Origin: Thauera sp. 28
GTDB taxonomy: Bacteria > Pseudomonadota > Gammaproteobacteria > Burkholderiales > Rhodocyclaceae
Direction: 5' to 3'
DNA length: 64,000 nt
Assembly (NCBI RefSeq): GCF_000310145.2
Contig: NZ_AMXA01000005.1
Coordinates: 62,001 to 126,000, forward strand
Part shown: positions 35,502-47,094 of the stretch, piece after piece
How the letters are laid out: the number at the start of each line of letters is the position of its first letter
How positions within the stretch are numbered: the first letter of the stretch is position 1
The notes under the pieces: generated by a model
What the model saw: only the letters and a program-made list of their open reading frames with translations
Databases searched by the model: none
What the model was told of the DNA's origin: nothing
Position numbers and translations under genes: made by a program

Positions 35502-36854
35502 CTACTTGCCGATACAGAAGCGCGAGAAGATCTCGCCCAGCAGATCATCTGCGCCGAACTCGCCCGTGATCTCACCCAGGCGCTCCTGCGCAAGGCGCAG
35601 CTCTTCCGCAAACAACTCGAGCGCTGCAAGCTGCTCACCCGCCGCGCACACGTGCCCGAGCGCCATGCGCAAGGCCTGGAGGTGGCGCTCGCGCGCGAGC
35701 ACGACATCCTCTCCATGCGCGTGCCAGCCCGCGACCCGCAGCAACTCGGCGCGCAGCAGATCGACGCCCTCGCCCGTTCGCGCCGAAACGCGGACCGTGA
35801 CCTGCCCCGCCTGCTCCTCACGGCCAGCAGCCGCCGACACCAGGTCGATCTTGTTAACCACCGTGATGCGCTCAACCCCGCCAGGCAAGCGGCCAGCGAG
35901 CTCATCGTCTCCAGTCGCCGACACGCTGGCATCGACAAGACGCACGATCACGTCCGCACGCTCGATCTCCCGCCAGGTACGCTCGATGCCCAGACGCTCG
36001 ACCGTATCGGCCGTGTCACGCAAGCCTGCAGTGTCGATGACGTGGAGCGGGATACCCTCGATCTGAATGGTCTCGCGCAGCGCATCACGGGTCGTACCGG
36101 CGATGTCGGTGACAATCGCACGCTCCTCACCCGCGAGCTGGTTGAGCAGGCTCGACTTGCCGACGTTCGGTGCACCGACGAGCACGACATTCAGCCCGCT
36201 GCGCAGCAATGCGCCCTGCCCCGCACGATCGAGCAGCGCTTCGAGCTCGCCACGAATACCCTCGAGCCGCGGCATTGCGCGCGCACGCTCGAGAAACTCG
36301 ATCTCTTCCTCGGGAAAATCCAGCGTCGCCTCGACCAGCATGCGCAGATCGACCAGACGATCGACGATACGATGCACTTCTTCCGAGAAGCGCCCGGACA
36401 GCGAGCGGACCGCAGAACGCGCCGCCGCCGCAGTCGACGCCTCGATCAGGTCCGCCACCCCCTCCGCTTGGGCGAGGTCCAGCTTGCCGTTCAGGAAGGC
36501 CCTGCGGGTGAACTCCCCCGGCTCGGCAAGACGTGCACCCAGCCCCAGGCAGCGCTCAAGCAGCAGCTGCATGACCACCGGGCCACCATGGCCCTGCAGT
36601 TCGAGAACGTCCTCGCCAGTGAACGAGGCAGGAGCGGGGAAGTAGAGCAGGATACCCTCGTCGATCGGCCGACCTTCGCCATCGACAAAGCGGGAAAACT
36701 GCGCCAGCCGGGGTTGCGGCTGGCGACCGCACAAGGCCTGCGCAAACCCCAGCAGGCCGGAGCCCGAGACACGAACGACGCCGATGCCACCGCGGCCCGG
36801 CGCCGTCGCGACTGCGGCGATGGTGTCAGGCGCTCTTGGCGGCAGCCTTTCCAC
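35502..36854 (-). CDS. mnmE: tRNA modification GTPase MnmE (TrmE)
   Basis: The 450-residue enzyme acts with MnmG on wobble uridines (cmnm5U34). The N-terminal domain opens [21 protein letters not shown] in family style, though split in the text by a short leader [10 protein letters not shown]. The G domain has [32 protein letters not shown] and NKID. The C-terminus FCIGK holds the catalytic Cys. It overlaps the 3' end of yidC by 29 bases. MnmG and the usual rsmG-parA-parB genes are not in this window. Confidence 0.96.
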   Translation of the reverse strand: MERLPPRAPDTIAAVATAPGRGGIGVVRVSGSGLLGFAQALCGRQPQPRLAQFSRFVDGEGRPIDEGILLYFPAPASFTGEDVLELQGHGGPVVMQLLLERCLGLGARLAEPGEFTRRAFLNGKLDLAQAEGVADLIEASTAAAARSAVRSLSGRFSEEVHRIVDRLVDLRMLVEATLDFPEEEIEFLERARAMPRLEGIRGELEALLDRAGQGALLRSGLNVVLVGAPNVGKSSLLNQLAGEERAIVTDIAGTTRDALRETIQIEGIPLHVIDTAGLRDTADTVERLGIERTWREIERADVIVRLVDASVSATGDDELAGRLPGGVERITVVNKIDLVSAAAGREEQAGQVTVRVSARTGEGVDLLRAELLRVAGWHAHGEDVVLARERHLQALRMALGHVCAAGEQLAALELFAEELRLAQERLGEITGEFGADDLLGEIFSRFCIGK

Positions 36855-38487
36855 TCTCGATCATCCGCGTGACCTGCCACTGCTGGGCGATCGACAACAG
36901 GTTGTTCACAACCCAGTACAGCACCAGGCCGGACGGGAACCACATGAACATGAAGGTGAAGATGATCGGCATCGCCATCATCACCTTGGCCTGGATCGGG
37001 TCCGGCGGCGTCGGGTTGAGCTTCATCTGGACCAGCATGGACGCGCCCATGATGATCGGCAGGATGAAGTACGGATCCTTCGACGACAGATCGGTGATCC
37101 AGCCCAGCCAGGGTGCGTGCCGCATCTCGACGCTGCCCAGCAACACCCAGTAGAGCGCGATGAACACCGGGATCTGAACCAGGATCGGCAGGCAACCGCC
37201 AAGCGGGTTGATCTTCTCGGTGCGGTAGAGATTCATCATCTCCTGCTGCATCTTGGCCTTGTCGTTACCGTACAGCTCCTTCATGCGCTGCAGGCGCGGA
37301 CCGAGCACGCGCATCTTCGCCATCGACTTGTAGCTGGCTGCCGACAGCGGGAAGAACACCAGCTTGATCGCCACCGTGACCAGGATGATCGCCCAGCCCC
37401 AGTTGCCGGTCAGGCTATGGAACCACGACAGCACCCAGAACAGCGGCGCCGCGATCACCGTCAGCCAGCCGTAGTCCACCACCAGGTCGAGCCCGGGGGC
37501 GATGCTCTCGAGCTTGTCCTGCTCCTGCGGCCCGGAATACAGACGCGAACCGATCGTCGCCGTGGCGCCCGGCTCGATGCTGGCCACCGGTACGATGAGG
37601 CCCGCCGAGTACAGACCGCCACCGATCGAACGCGCGAAGTACTCGCGCTGTACGCCCTGCTCGGGCAACCAGGCGCTAACGAAGTAATGCTGCACCATCG
37701 CCACCCAGCCATCGGCAGTGGCCGCCGGCAACTTGGCCTTGCCGCTGGCGATGTCGTCGAAGTCCACCTTCTGGAACTTGCCGAGGTCGGTGTAGAAAGC
37801 CGGCCCGGTGAAGGTATGCACGCCAAAGGCCTCGACCTGCTCGGCCGGATTGCCGTCGCGGGTGAGCTGGAAATACGCATGCGGCGAGATCGGCTGACCA
37901 CTCTCGTTGACGATCTCGTAGGCCACGTCGATCAGGTAGCTACCGCGATGGAAGGTCATCACCTTGGTGACCTGCACGCCGTTCTGCTCGGGCGCGCGCA
38001 GTCGCAGTTCGACGCGGTCTTCGCCATCCTTGAGCACCAGTTCGCTCGCAGGCAGCTCGAACATCGTGCGATGGTTGGGCAGGCCGTCACCGATCAGGCC
38101 TGCCTGCGCTGCGTACTGGTGGCGCGAGCCATCGTCGAGCAGCACGAAGCTGTCTTCGCTCTTCGCGCTCGCGCGATGCTGCTTGAGCTCGAGGCGAACG
38201 ATGGCGCCACCCTGCGCGGAGACCTGCGCACGCAGCAAGTCGGTCTCGACCACCGTGCGGGCAACCGCCGCCGCGGCAGCCGTAGCCTGCTGCTCGCCAG
38301 GCACAGCCGCCTGCCCGACACCGAGGTTTGCCGAGGGCGTCGGCACCGAACCGTCCGTCGGCGCGGCCGCGCCTGCGGCGGCCTGCTGCACCGTGGGTGC
38401 GGGCTGGTTATGCTTGATCCAGCCATCCCACAGCATGACGAGGGCGAAGGAGAAAACCAGGAAGAGGAGTAGGCGGCGTTGATCCAT
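36826..38487 (-). CDS. yidC: Membrane protein insertase YidC
   Basis: The 553-residue inner-membrane insertase has an N-terminal helix (about 5-22), then a large periplasmic domain (about 60-330). The C-terminal core has five helices, with [17 protein letters not shown] and [22 protein letters not shown] as typical YidC segments. A basic tail ends at AAKSA. It is the third gene behind rpmH in the order rpmH-rnpA-yidD-yidC-mnmE, as in most proteobacteria, and overlaps mnmE. Confidence 0.97.
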   Translation of the reverse strand: MDQRRLLLFLVFSFALVMLWDGWIKHNQPAPTVQQAAAGAAAPTDGSVPTPSANLGVGQAAVPGEQQATAAAAAVARTVVETDLLRAQVSAQGGAIVRLELKQHRASAKSEDSFVLLDDGSRHQYAAQAGLIGDGLPNHRTMFELPASELVLKDGEDRVELRLRAPEQNGVQVTKVMTFHRGSYLIDVAYEIVNESGQPISPHAYFQLTRDGNPAEQVEAFGVHTFTGPAFYTDLGKFQKVDFDDIASGKAKLPAATADGWVAMVQHYFVSAWLPEQGVQREYFARSIGGGLYSAGLIVPVASIEPGATATIGSRLYSGPQEQDKLESIAPGLDLVVDYGWLTVIAAPLFWVLSWFHSLTGNWGWAIILVTVAIKLVFFPLSAASYKSMAKMRVLGPRLQRMKELYGNDKAKMQQEMMNLYRTEKINPLGGCLPILVQIPVFIALYWVLLGSVEMRHAPWLGWITDLSSKDPYFILPIIMGASMLVQMKLNPTPPDPIQAKVMMAMPIIFTFMFMWFPSGLVLYWVVNNLLSIAQQWQVTRMIESGKAAAKSA

Positions 38488-38507
38488 CGGAATCGGTCTG
38501 TCTCAGG

Positions 38508-38717
38508 TCAGGGAACGGGATCATACCCGCCCGGATTGAAGGGGTGACAGCGTCCCACCCGCCGTGCGGCCAGCCAGCCGCCGCGCAGCGCGCCGTGACG
38601 CTGGATCGCCTCGATCGCGTACTCGGAACAAGTGGGATGAAAACGGCAATTGCGCCCCAGCATCGGGCTGATCGCATAGCGGTAGAAGCGCAGCAGGGCG
38701 ATCATCAGGGTCTTCAT
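38508..38717 (-). CDS. yidD: Membrane protein insertion efficiency factor YidD
   Basis: The 69-residue protein begins [18 protein letters not shown] and has the YidD signature [15 protein letters not shown] followed by [12 protein letters not shown]. It is a small amphipathic membrane-associated protein that helps YidC-dependent insertion. It overlaps the 3' end of rnpA by four bases and ends 20 bases before yidC. Confidence 0.96.
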   Translation of the reverse strand: MKTLMIALLRFYRYAISPMLGRNCRFHPTCSEYAIEAIQRHGALRGGWLAARRVGRCHPFNPGGYDPVP

Positions 38718-39076
38718 TGCCGGGGCAGCCTTTGCAGCAGAGCGAGCAGGTCAAGGTTCAGTTCCGCACGGGTGGCCTTGGCCACCGGCGCATGCAGCCT
38801 GACGACGAGATCCATCGCAGGCAGACCTTCACGATGACGCCTGAAGGTTTCGCGCGCAATACGCTTGACCAGGTTGCGCACATTGGCACGCTTGGCCAGC
38901 TTCTTGGCGACCACCACGCCGAGGCGGGCCGTGTCGAGCTCACTGGGCCGGTAGTGGAGCATGTAGAAGCGGCCGCGCAACGCCCGCCGAAAAGCAAAAA
39001 CGGATGAATACTCATCCGTTTTGTGCAATCTGTGAGCGCTGCGGAAACCCTGGTCAGCGCCCGTGGGCAACGTCAC
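38714..39076 (-). CDS. rnpA: Ribonuclease P protein component RnpA
   Basis: The 120-residue basic protein pairs with the RNase P RNA to mature tRNA 5' ends. The family signature is [16 protein letters not shown], preceded by [15 protein letters not shown] start at 39076 is chosen: it lies one base after the rpmH stop and gives a normal length, whereas the longer frame would overlap rpmH. The 15 or so residues before the conserved [13 protein letters not shown] are extra and the true start may be slightly later. Confidence 0.93.
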   Translation of the reverse strand: MTLPTGADQGFRSAHRLHKTDEYSSVFAFRRALRGRFYMLHYRPSELDTARLGVVVAKKLAKRANVRNLVKRIARETFRRHREGLPAMDLVVRLHAPVAKATRAELNLDLLALLQRLPRQ

Positions 39077-39077
39077 C

Positions 39078-39212
39078 TCAGACGGCGAGGCGATGACGGC
39101 CCTTGGCACGACGTGCGCGGATGACCGCACGGCCGCCACGGGTCTTCATGCGGACCAGGAAGCCGTGGGTGCGCTTGCGACGGACGACGGAGGGCTGATA
39201 AGTGCGTTTCAT
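39078..39212 (-). CDS. rpmH: 50S ribosomal protein L34 RpmH
   Basis: The short frame encodes 44 residues: [18 protein letters not shown] at the start and [11 protein letters not shown] at the end, the universal L34 sequence. It is a structural protein of the large ribosomal subunit. The ATG is at 39212. It begins the rpmH-rnpA-yidD-yidC-mnmE unit and faces dnaA across 286 bases. Confidence 0.98.
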   Translation of the reverse strand: MKRTYQPSVVRRKRTHGFLVRMKTRGGRAVIRARRAKGRHRLAV

Positions 39213-39244
39213 GATCGGACTGCCAGTGTTAGGTCAAACGCGAG

Positions 39245-39273
39245 AGTTAAATGGATAATCCCATGTTTGTCAA
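39245..39273 (-). promoter_or_regulatory. Candidate promoter for rpmH
   Basis: On the minus strand a consensus -35 TTGACA (39273-39268) and a 17-base spacer precede TTAACT (39250-39245). Transcription would begin about 25 bases before the rpmH ATG. A DnaA-box-like TTATCCATT overlaps the spacer. Confidence 0.5.
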
Positions 39274-39293
39274 TAAGAATTTTTGACCCAGCC

Positions 39294-39324
39294 TGTGGAT
39301 AAGTCGCTCTTGCGGGTTTAGAAT
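39294..39324 (+). promoter_or_regulatory. DnaA box and candidate dnaA promoter
   Basis: TGTGGATAA (39294-39302) is a perfect inverse DnaA box. A -10-like TAGAAT lies at 39319-39324, and a poor -35, TGGATA, lies 17 bases upstream, inside the box. This layout would let DnaA repress its own gene. No other strong promoter is seen before the dnaA start. Confidence 0.5.
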
Positions 39325-39498
39325 ACAGCTCTTCGCGTGCCTCCGGGTAGCCTCAGCACCCGGGCCCAACAATGCCGCCGCAAGAGCGCAAGCTGGCACG
39401 ACACCCCGCCCACGCCGCCTTCCGGCACCGCAAACCCGCGGTACGGTACCGGTATTTTCGTCTTCAACTGCAAGCTCGCCATTACCCATCGCGCCTCC

Positions 39499-40998
39499 GT
39501 GACTCAAGATCTCTGGTCCTTCTGCCTGTTGCGCCTTGAACAGGAGCTGCCCCAGCAGCAATTCAACACCTGGATCAAGACCCTGCGGGCCGAACTTGGT
39601 GACGGCAGCGCATGGACGCTGATTGCGCCCAACCGCTTCGTGCTGCAGTGGGTGCGCGAGCGCTACCTGCGCCGCATCCAGGAACTGGGCGAAGAGCATG
39701 CGGGGGTCCCGGTCCAGATCGAACTCCAGCTCCCGCCGGCAGGCAGCGCCCCGGCCAAGCGCAGCCCGTCGACAAGCCCCGCAGCCAGCGTCGCAACGCC
39801 TCCGGCCGGCGCTATCCAGGCCAGCGCAGACACCACGGCAAGCACGCCAGCAGCCGAACCGGCGCCCATCGACAATACGGCGTCCGACACCGCAACGGCC
39901 GTGCGCCGCCGCAGCGTCGCGAGCGCGACCGGCACCCGCGACGCCGAGCCCGCCAGCGGCCTCGAACTGGCCTACGACAAGACCCGGCTCAACCCGGACT
40001 TCACCTTCGACACCCTGGTCACCGGCCGCGCCAACGACCTCGCCCGCGCCGCCGCCATGCAGGTGTCGCAGAACCCGGGCACGTCCTACAACCCGCTGTT
40101 TGTTTACGGCGGCGTCGGCCTCGGCAAGACCCACCTCGTACACGCCATCGGCAACGCGGTGTTCCGTCACAACCCGCGCGCGGTCATCCGCTACGTGCAC
40201 GTCGAGGACTACTACGCCGACGTGGTGCGCGCCTATCAGCAGAAGAGCTTCGACGCCTTCAAGCGCTACTACCGCTCGCTCGACATGCTGATCATCGACG
40301 ACATCCAGTTCTTCAACAACAAGAACCGGACTCAGGAAGAGTTCTTCCACGCCTTCAACGCCCTCACCGAAGCGCGCAAGCAGATCGTCATCACCTGCGA
40401 CACCTACCCCAAGGACATCCAGGGCCTGGAAGACCGCCTCATTTCCCGCTTCGACTGGGGTCTGACCGTGCAGATCGAGCCGCCCGAGCTGGAGATGCGC
40501 GTCGCCATTCTCAAGAAAAAGGCCGAGGCGCTGCGCGTGCTGGTCGACGATGACGTCGCCTTCCTGATCGCCAAGAACCTGCGCTCCAACGTGCGCGAGC
40601 TCGAGGGCGCGCTCAACAAGGTGGTCGCCTACGCCCGCTTCCACGGCCGCCAGATCGGCCTGGAGGTCGCCAAGGAGGCGCTCAAGGACCTGCTGCACGC
40701 GCACAACCGTCAGTTGTCGATCGAGCACATCCAGAAGACCGTCGCCGACTACTACAAGATCAAGGTCGCCGACATGCACTCCAAGAAGCGCACGCGCGTG
40801 ATCGCACGCCCGCGCCAGGTGGCGATGTGGCTGGCCAAGGAGCTCACGCCGATGTCGCTGCCGGCCATCGGCGAAGCCTTCGGCGGCCGCGACCACACCA
40901 CCGTGCTGCACGCCTGCCGCACCATCACCGAGCTTCGCCTCGGCGACGCTCAGCTCAACCACGACGTTCACGTGCTCACCCAGGTCCTGCGGGGCTGA
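39499..40998 (+). CDS. dnaA: Chromosomal replication initiator DnaA
   Basis: The 499-residue initiator binds DnaA boxes and melts the origin. Domain I (about 1-80) opens [22 protein letters not shown]; a long Pro/Ala-rich domain II linker follows (about 85-160). The AAA+ domain III has Walker [10 protein letters not shown], Walker [10 protein letters not shown]. Domain IV carries the DnaA signature [17 protein letters not shown] start at 39499 is used because the conserved N-terminus begins there; the open frame upstream is not coding. dnaN follows 47 bases later. Confidence 0.97.
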   Translation: MTQDLWSFCLLRLEQELPQQQFNTWIKTLRAELGDGSAWTLIAPNRFVLQWVRERYLRRIQELGEEHAGVPVQIELQLPPAGSAPAKRSPSTSPAASVATPPAGAIQASADTTASTPAAEPAPIDNTASDTATAVRRRSVASATGTRDAEPASGLELAYDKTRLNPDFTFDTLVTGRANDLARAAAMQVSQNPGTSYNPLFVYGGVGLGKTHLVHAIGNAVFRHNPRAVIRYVHVEDYYADVVRAYQQKSFDAFKRYYRSLDMLIIDDIQFFNNKNRTQEEFFHAFNALTEARKQIVITCDTYPKDIQGLEDRLISRFDWGLTVQIEPPELEMRVAILKKKAEALRVLVDDDVAFLIAKNLRSNVRELEGALNKVVAYARFHGRQIGLEVAKEALKDLLHAHNRQLSIEHIQKTVADYYKIKVADMHSKKRTRVIARPRQVAMWLAKELTPMSLPAIGEAFGGRDHTTVLHACRTITELRLGDAQLNHDVHVLTQVLRG

Positions 40999-41045
40999 GC
41001 ACACACCCGACACCTCCGATCAACCCAACGACCTGATCTGACGCC

Positions 41046-42167
41046 ATGCTCCTGCTCACCACCACCCGCGATGCGCTCCTGGCCCCGCTGCAGTCGGTTG
41101 CCGGCATCGTCGAGAAGCGCCACACGCTGCCGATCCTGTCCAACGTGCTGATCGAGAAGCACGGCGACCAGCTCACCATGCTCGCCACCGACATCGAGAT
41201 CCAGATCCGCACCACCACCGGCGGCCACATCGGCGGCGAAGACGCCGCGATCACCGTCGGCGCACGCAAGCTGCAGGACATCCTGCGCGCCCTGCCCGAC
41301 TCCGCCGAAGTCAGCCTCACCCTCGACGACAAGCGGCTCACCGTCAAGGCCGGGCGCAGCCGCTTCCAGCTGCAGACCCTGCCCGCCGCCGACTACCCCA
41401 GCCTGACCCCGCCCACCGACGCCGCCGCGCGCCTGTCGATCAGCCAGCGCGCATTCAAGCGCCAGCTCGCCCAGGTCTCGTACGCCATGGCGCAGCAGGA
41501 CATCCGCTACTACCTCAACGGCCTGCTCATCATTGCCGACGGCGGCGAACTGCGCATGGTTGCCACCGACGGCCACCGTCTCGCCTACGCCGCGTCCGAC
41601 CTCGACGCGCCGCTCGGTTCTGAACACGCGCAGCGCTACGAAGCCATCCTGCCGCGCAAGACCGTGCTCGAACTCGCCCGCCAGCTCGCCGACAACGACG
41701 ACCCGCTCGAGATCGTGCTCGCCGGCAACCAGGCCGTCTTCCGCTTCGGCCCCATCGAACTCGTCACCAAGCTCATCGACGGCAAGTTCCCCGACTACGA
41801 GCGCGTCATCCCGCAGGCCCACCCCAAGCTCATCAGCTTCGCCCGCCAGCCCCTGCTCGGGGCCCTGCAGCGTGCAGCCATCCTCACCAACGAGAAGTTC
41901 CGCGGCGTGCGCATGGTGCTCGAAGACGGCATCCTCAAGATCGTCTCCACCAACGCCGAGCAGGAAGAGGCCATGGACGAGCTCGAGATCGACTACCAGG
42001 GTGACAAGCTCGACATCGGCTTCAACGTCACCTACCTGCTCGACGTGCTCAACAACCTCTCGTCCGAGACCGTGGACTGGCGCTTCAACGACGGCAACTC
42101 CAGCGCCCTGATCACCCTCCCGGGCAACGACAAGTTCAAGTACGTCGTAATGCCAATGCGCATCTGA
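41046..42167 (+). CDS. dnaN: DNA polymerase III beta sliding clamp DnaN
   Basis: The 373-residue ring-clamp subunit tethers Pol III to DNA. It opens MLLLTTTRDALLAPLQSVAGIVEKRHTLPILSN in part, with ATDGHRLAYA at mid-protein and the C-terminal YVVMPMRI that forms the clamp-binding end. Three repeated clamp domains are evident. It lies between dnaA and gyrB on the same strand, the conserved order; recF is missing between dnaN and gyrB in this genome. Confidence 0.97.
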   Translation: MLLLTTTRDALLAPLQSVAGIVEKRHTLPILSNVLIEKHGDQLTMLATDIEIQIRTTTGGHIGGEDAAITVGARKLQDILRALPDSAEVSLTLDDKRLTVKAGRSRFQLQTLPAADYPSLTPPTDAAARLSISQRAFKRQLAQVSYAMAQQDIRYYLNGLLIIADGGELRMVATDGHRLAYAASDLDAPLGSEHAQRYEAILPRKTVLELARQLADNDDPLEIVLAGNQAVFRFGPIELVTKLIDGKFPDYERVIPQAHPKLISFARQPLLGALQRAAILTNEKFRGVRMVLEDGILKIVSTNAEQEEAMDELEIDYQGDKLDIGFNVTYLLDVLNNLSSETVDWRFNDGNSSALITLPGNDKFKYVVMPMRI

Positions 42168-42173
42168 CCCCCT

Positions 42174-44830
<2,657 letters not shown>

Positions 44831-44892
44831 TCGTTTGTAGCAGCGACCATAAACTGGCAAATGGCTAGCCAATTATTGGCAGACGGCCAGGA

Positions 44893-44928
44893 AGGGCGGG
44901 CGAATCCGATGGGTTCCCCGCCCTTTTT
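44893..44928 (+). terminator. gyrB: Intrinsic terminator after gyrB
   Basis: AGGGCGGG (44893-44900) and CCCGCCCT (44917-44924) form an 8-bp stem followed by TTTT. It lies about 60 bases past the gyrB stop. Confidence 0.8.
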
Positions 44929-44946
44929 CCCACTCATACCCATTGT

Positions 44947-45001
44947 GAGCAGATGACTCATAATCCCTTGGTGCCGATTTCGACTCTCGGGGCGCCCGCC
45001 A
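44947..45001 (+). pseudogene. Degenerate tRNA-Met(CAT)-like 3' fragment, possible attachment site
   Basis: The segment begins in the D-arm-like GAGCAG, continues through an anticodon-loop-like GACTCATAATCCC with CAT in the anticodon place. A T-arm-like CCGATTTCGACTCTCGG follows, and it ends GGGCGCCCGCCA. The 5' acceptor half is absent and the stems do not pair fully, so it is not a working tRNA. Such 3' fragments are usual junction marks of elements that integrate into tRNA genes. It sits exactly at the left edge of the accessory region. Confidence 0.55.
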
Positions 45002-45006
45002 GAACT

Positions 45007-45038
45007 GAAACAGCCAACCTTTCGGGGTTGGCTGTTTC
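45007..45038. terminator. 12-bp hairpin at the island boundary
   Basis: GAAACAGCCAAC (45007-45018) and its exact complement (45027-45038) enclose an 8-base loop. It lies between the tRNA-like fragment and the end of the OLD ATPase gene and could terminate transcription from either side. Confidence 0.6.
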
Positions 45039-45082
45039 GTTGGTTTCACCGTGTCGCCACTGTCGACAGCGTCACCTCCTGC

Positions 45083-47041
45083 TTAATTAAGAAACCGATT
45101 TACTTCCTTGAAGACAATTTCGAATTGTTCGAGCGACTTAGTGACTTCGGGGCTGTCACCATCCAACATTTCTGGGTGGCGCAGCAAGAATTCTGCCGGT
45201 AGATAGTGCCCAAATTCAGGGAAATCAGCCGGAAGTGTCTTGCAGAAGGCCTCAACCTGCTTCACGAGTCGAGGGCTTCCATTCGCGGCTGCCACTGCCT
45301 TCTCAGTAGTGAGAGCATGACTTCCATCCAGGCCGATAGCCCTGCCAACCAAGTTGCAGTAGAAAGCGGCATCGAAGAAGTCCTCGACATCACTTTCCGA
45401 TTTCCCGGTAAAGTCGGTCGCGGTGAGTACACGCCCTGACTGCAGAATCTGACTTTGGCGTAGGCGCTCAACCTTGGCCTTGTCGCCGGAACCGTAGTCA
45501 CATAGGACGGCGATATTCAAGTTATTTCCACTGAAGAGGGATGCGAAGGACGTGACCTTGTCCAGCCCTCCGGTTGGACAAATAGTCCATCGATTGTCCA
45601 AACCAATCCGCCCCCTCGACTGCAATGCCCTCGAAAGCACTTGTAGGTAGACGACGTCCGAAGGGCCTTCCACCAGTAGGCAATGCTTACCGACGAACAA
45701 GGACTGGGTAATCTCATAGCCAAGATGGGCTTGCAGTGGAAACAAAGTATCTTTGTCCACCGAGAGCACGTCAGCCGACACTTTTGTCCCCTTTACCAAT
45801 GGCCGCCTAGGATCGCGGTAATCGACGACATCCTCAACCACCCGCACATCAGCAAGGCGCTGCGCTGGGACCATAAAGGGTGAATGAGTCGTGTAAATGA
45901 CTTGGTGCTCAGGAAGAATTCGGCTTTCGATGTAGCGCAGCAAATCTGACTGTGCTTTGCCGTGTAACGTAAGTCCTGGCTCATCCAACAGGATGATGGC
46001 TTTGCCCGTATTCTTCTTGAGTTGCTTAAACTGAGACAAGAAGGAGAAGAACCAGACAAAACCAGCACTACGCTCCGACAAGGGCACAGAGGCACGGTGA
46101 TGTTTGTTCTCGATTCGGACTTTTGCAACTGTGCCGCTATTGAAGGGAGCGGGATCTTCCGCCCTGCCTTGGTTTAGTTCGATCTTTACCGACAGCGCCT
46201 CATTCTGACTCCAGAACTCGAAAATCTCATCGGTGATGTCGTTGGAGGCACCTTCGCATTGCGCGACCAAATCTTCATATTTGGTCGCGTCTCGCAATTC
46301 CTCGATCGTGGTTCCCGCATATTCCAGGAAATCCAAGAAAATCCGATCACCGATGCTGACGCTGTTGTTTTGCTTATCAGATGCCAGCTTGTTGAGCGAA
46401 ACCTCCCCCGACATCCGTTCGAAGTGGGATGTGTAGAACAACTGGGGCTTGCGCTTCGCTAGAAGGTCTATCGCAGCGCGAACTGCAGACCCATCACGAA
46501 ACTTGGTCAGTGCCTGCAAGAGCGCCTCTTGCGCAGCCGATCTTTCTTGCTGCTCTTTCAGGATAGTCAGGGCATCTTGGGATTTTTCCGCACTACGGAG
46601 GATCCCCTTGTCCTTGCTGGTTAATCCATGCCTTGCTTCAAGATTGGCAAGGCACTTCTTCTCGTCGAGCGGCACAAGCCAGGTCGTCCCCTTGCGCCCT
46701 ATGTAGCTGGTGATTTCTATTTCTCTTCTGTTGAGTACACCATCACCAAGCAATTCTTCAAGGTCTGCAATATCAGCATCGTCGAGCTGCCACCATGTTC
46801 TTGCCACAGGAGACTCACCATTCCTATGGCGCTCGTCAAACTTGCTCAGGTATCGACGGGGATAGTCGCGAGTGCGGTCATAGGAAAAATCGTCAATCGG
46901 GTCAAGACCATGAATCGCCTTGAGGATAGCTGTCTTCCCTGCCTCGTTTTTACCAACGAGACAAGTCATGTCACCAATTTCGAATACTCCGCTGTCTTCA
47001 ACAGACCGGAAGTTAGTCACCTGCACTTTCGCTAGTTTCAT
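45083..47041 (-). CDS. OLD-family ATPase with TOPRIM nuclease domain
   Basis: The 652-residue protein opens VQVTNFRSVEDS and has an ABC/SMC-type ATPase: Walker A VGKNEAGKTAIL (about 29-40), a signature-like LSERSAGFVWFF (about 330) and Walker B IILLDEPGLTLHG. A TOPRIM domain follows (about 450-640), with the acidic site in LLVEGPSDVVYLQ and LCDYGSGDKAKV. This is the plan of OLD and GajA-type nucleases, which act in phage defence. No UvrD-like GajB helicase is adjacent. Its base composition is clearly more AT-rich than the flanking genes. It lies 53 bases downstream of hsdR on the same strand. Confidence 0.88.
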   Translation of the reverse strand: MKLAKVQVTNFRSVEDSGVFEIGDMTCLVGKNEAGKTAILKAIHGLDPIDDFSYDRTRDYPRRYLSKFDERHRNGESPVARTWWQLDDADIADLEELLGDGVLNRREIEITSYIGRKGTTWLVPLDEKKCLANLEARHGLTSKDKGILRSAEKSQDALTILKEQQERSAAQEALLQALTKFRDGSAVRAAIDLLAKRKPQLFYTSHFERMSGEVSLNKLASDKQNNSVSIGDRIFLDFLEYAGTTIEELRDATKYEDLVAQCEGASNDITDEIFEFWSQNEALSVKIELNQGRAEDPAPFNSGTVAKVRIENKHHRASVPLSERSAGFVWFFSFLSQFKQLKKNTGKAIILLDEPGLTLHGKAQSDLLRYIESRILPEHQVIYTTHSPFMVPAQRLADVRVVEDVVDYRDPRRPLVKGTKVSADVLSVDKDTLFPLQAHLGYEITQSLFVGKHCLLVEGPSDVVYLQVLSRALQSRGRIGLDNRWTICPTGGLDKVTSFASLFSGNNLNIAVLCDYGSGDKAKVERLRQSQILQSGRVLTATDFTGKSESDVEDFFDAAFYCNLVGRAIGLDGSHALTTEKAVAAANGSPRLVKQVEAFCKTLPADFPEFGHYLPAEFLLRHPEMLDGDSPEVTKSLEQFEIVFKEVNRFLN

Positions 47042-47094
47042 ATTCGCCCCTTAATCCGATTCAAAATTCTGTATCCGCCCGCTCATGACAGTCC

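Larger units (their letters stand above)
39213..39498. other. rpmH-dnaA intergenic region, possible origin zone
   Basis: This 286-base gap separates divergent rpmH and dnaA and is the point where gene orientation switches. It holds one perfect DnaA box (39294-39302), one degenerate copy (about 39251-39259) and an AT-rich patch at about 39245-39285. Only two boxes are clear, fewer than in a typical oriC, so the origin assignment is tentative. Confidence 0.5.

Noticed and set aside
44947-45001. A functional tRNA gene
   Set aside because: Only a degenerate 3' half is present; the D-arm and 5' acceptor are missing and the stems are mismatched.
45083-47041. Gabija (GajA/GajB) system
   Set aside because: The OLD-TOPRIM gene could be GajA-like, but no UvrD-type GajB helicase is adjacent; the nearest helicase is HsdR.
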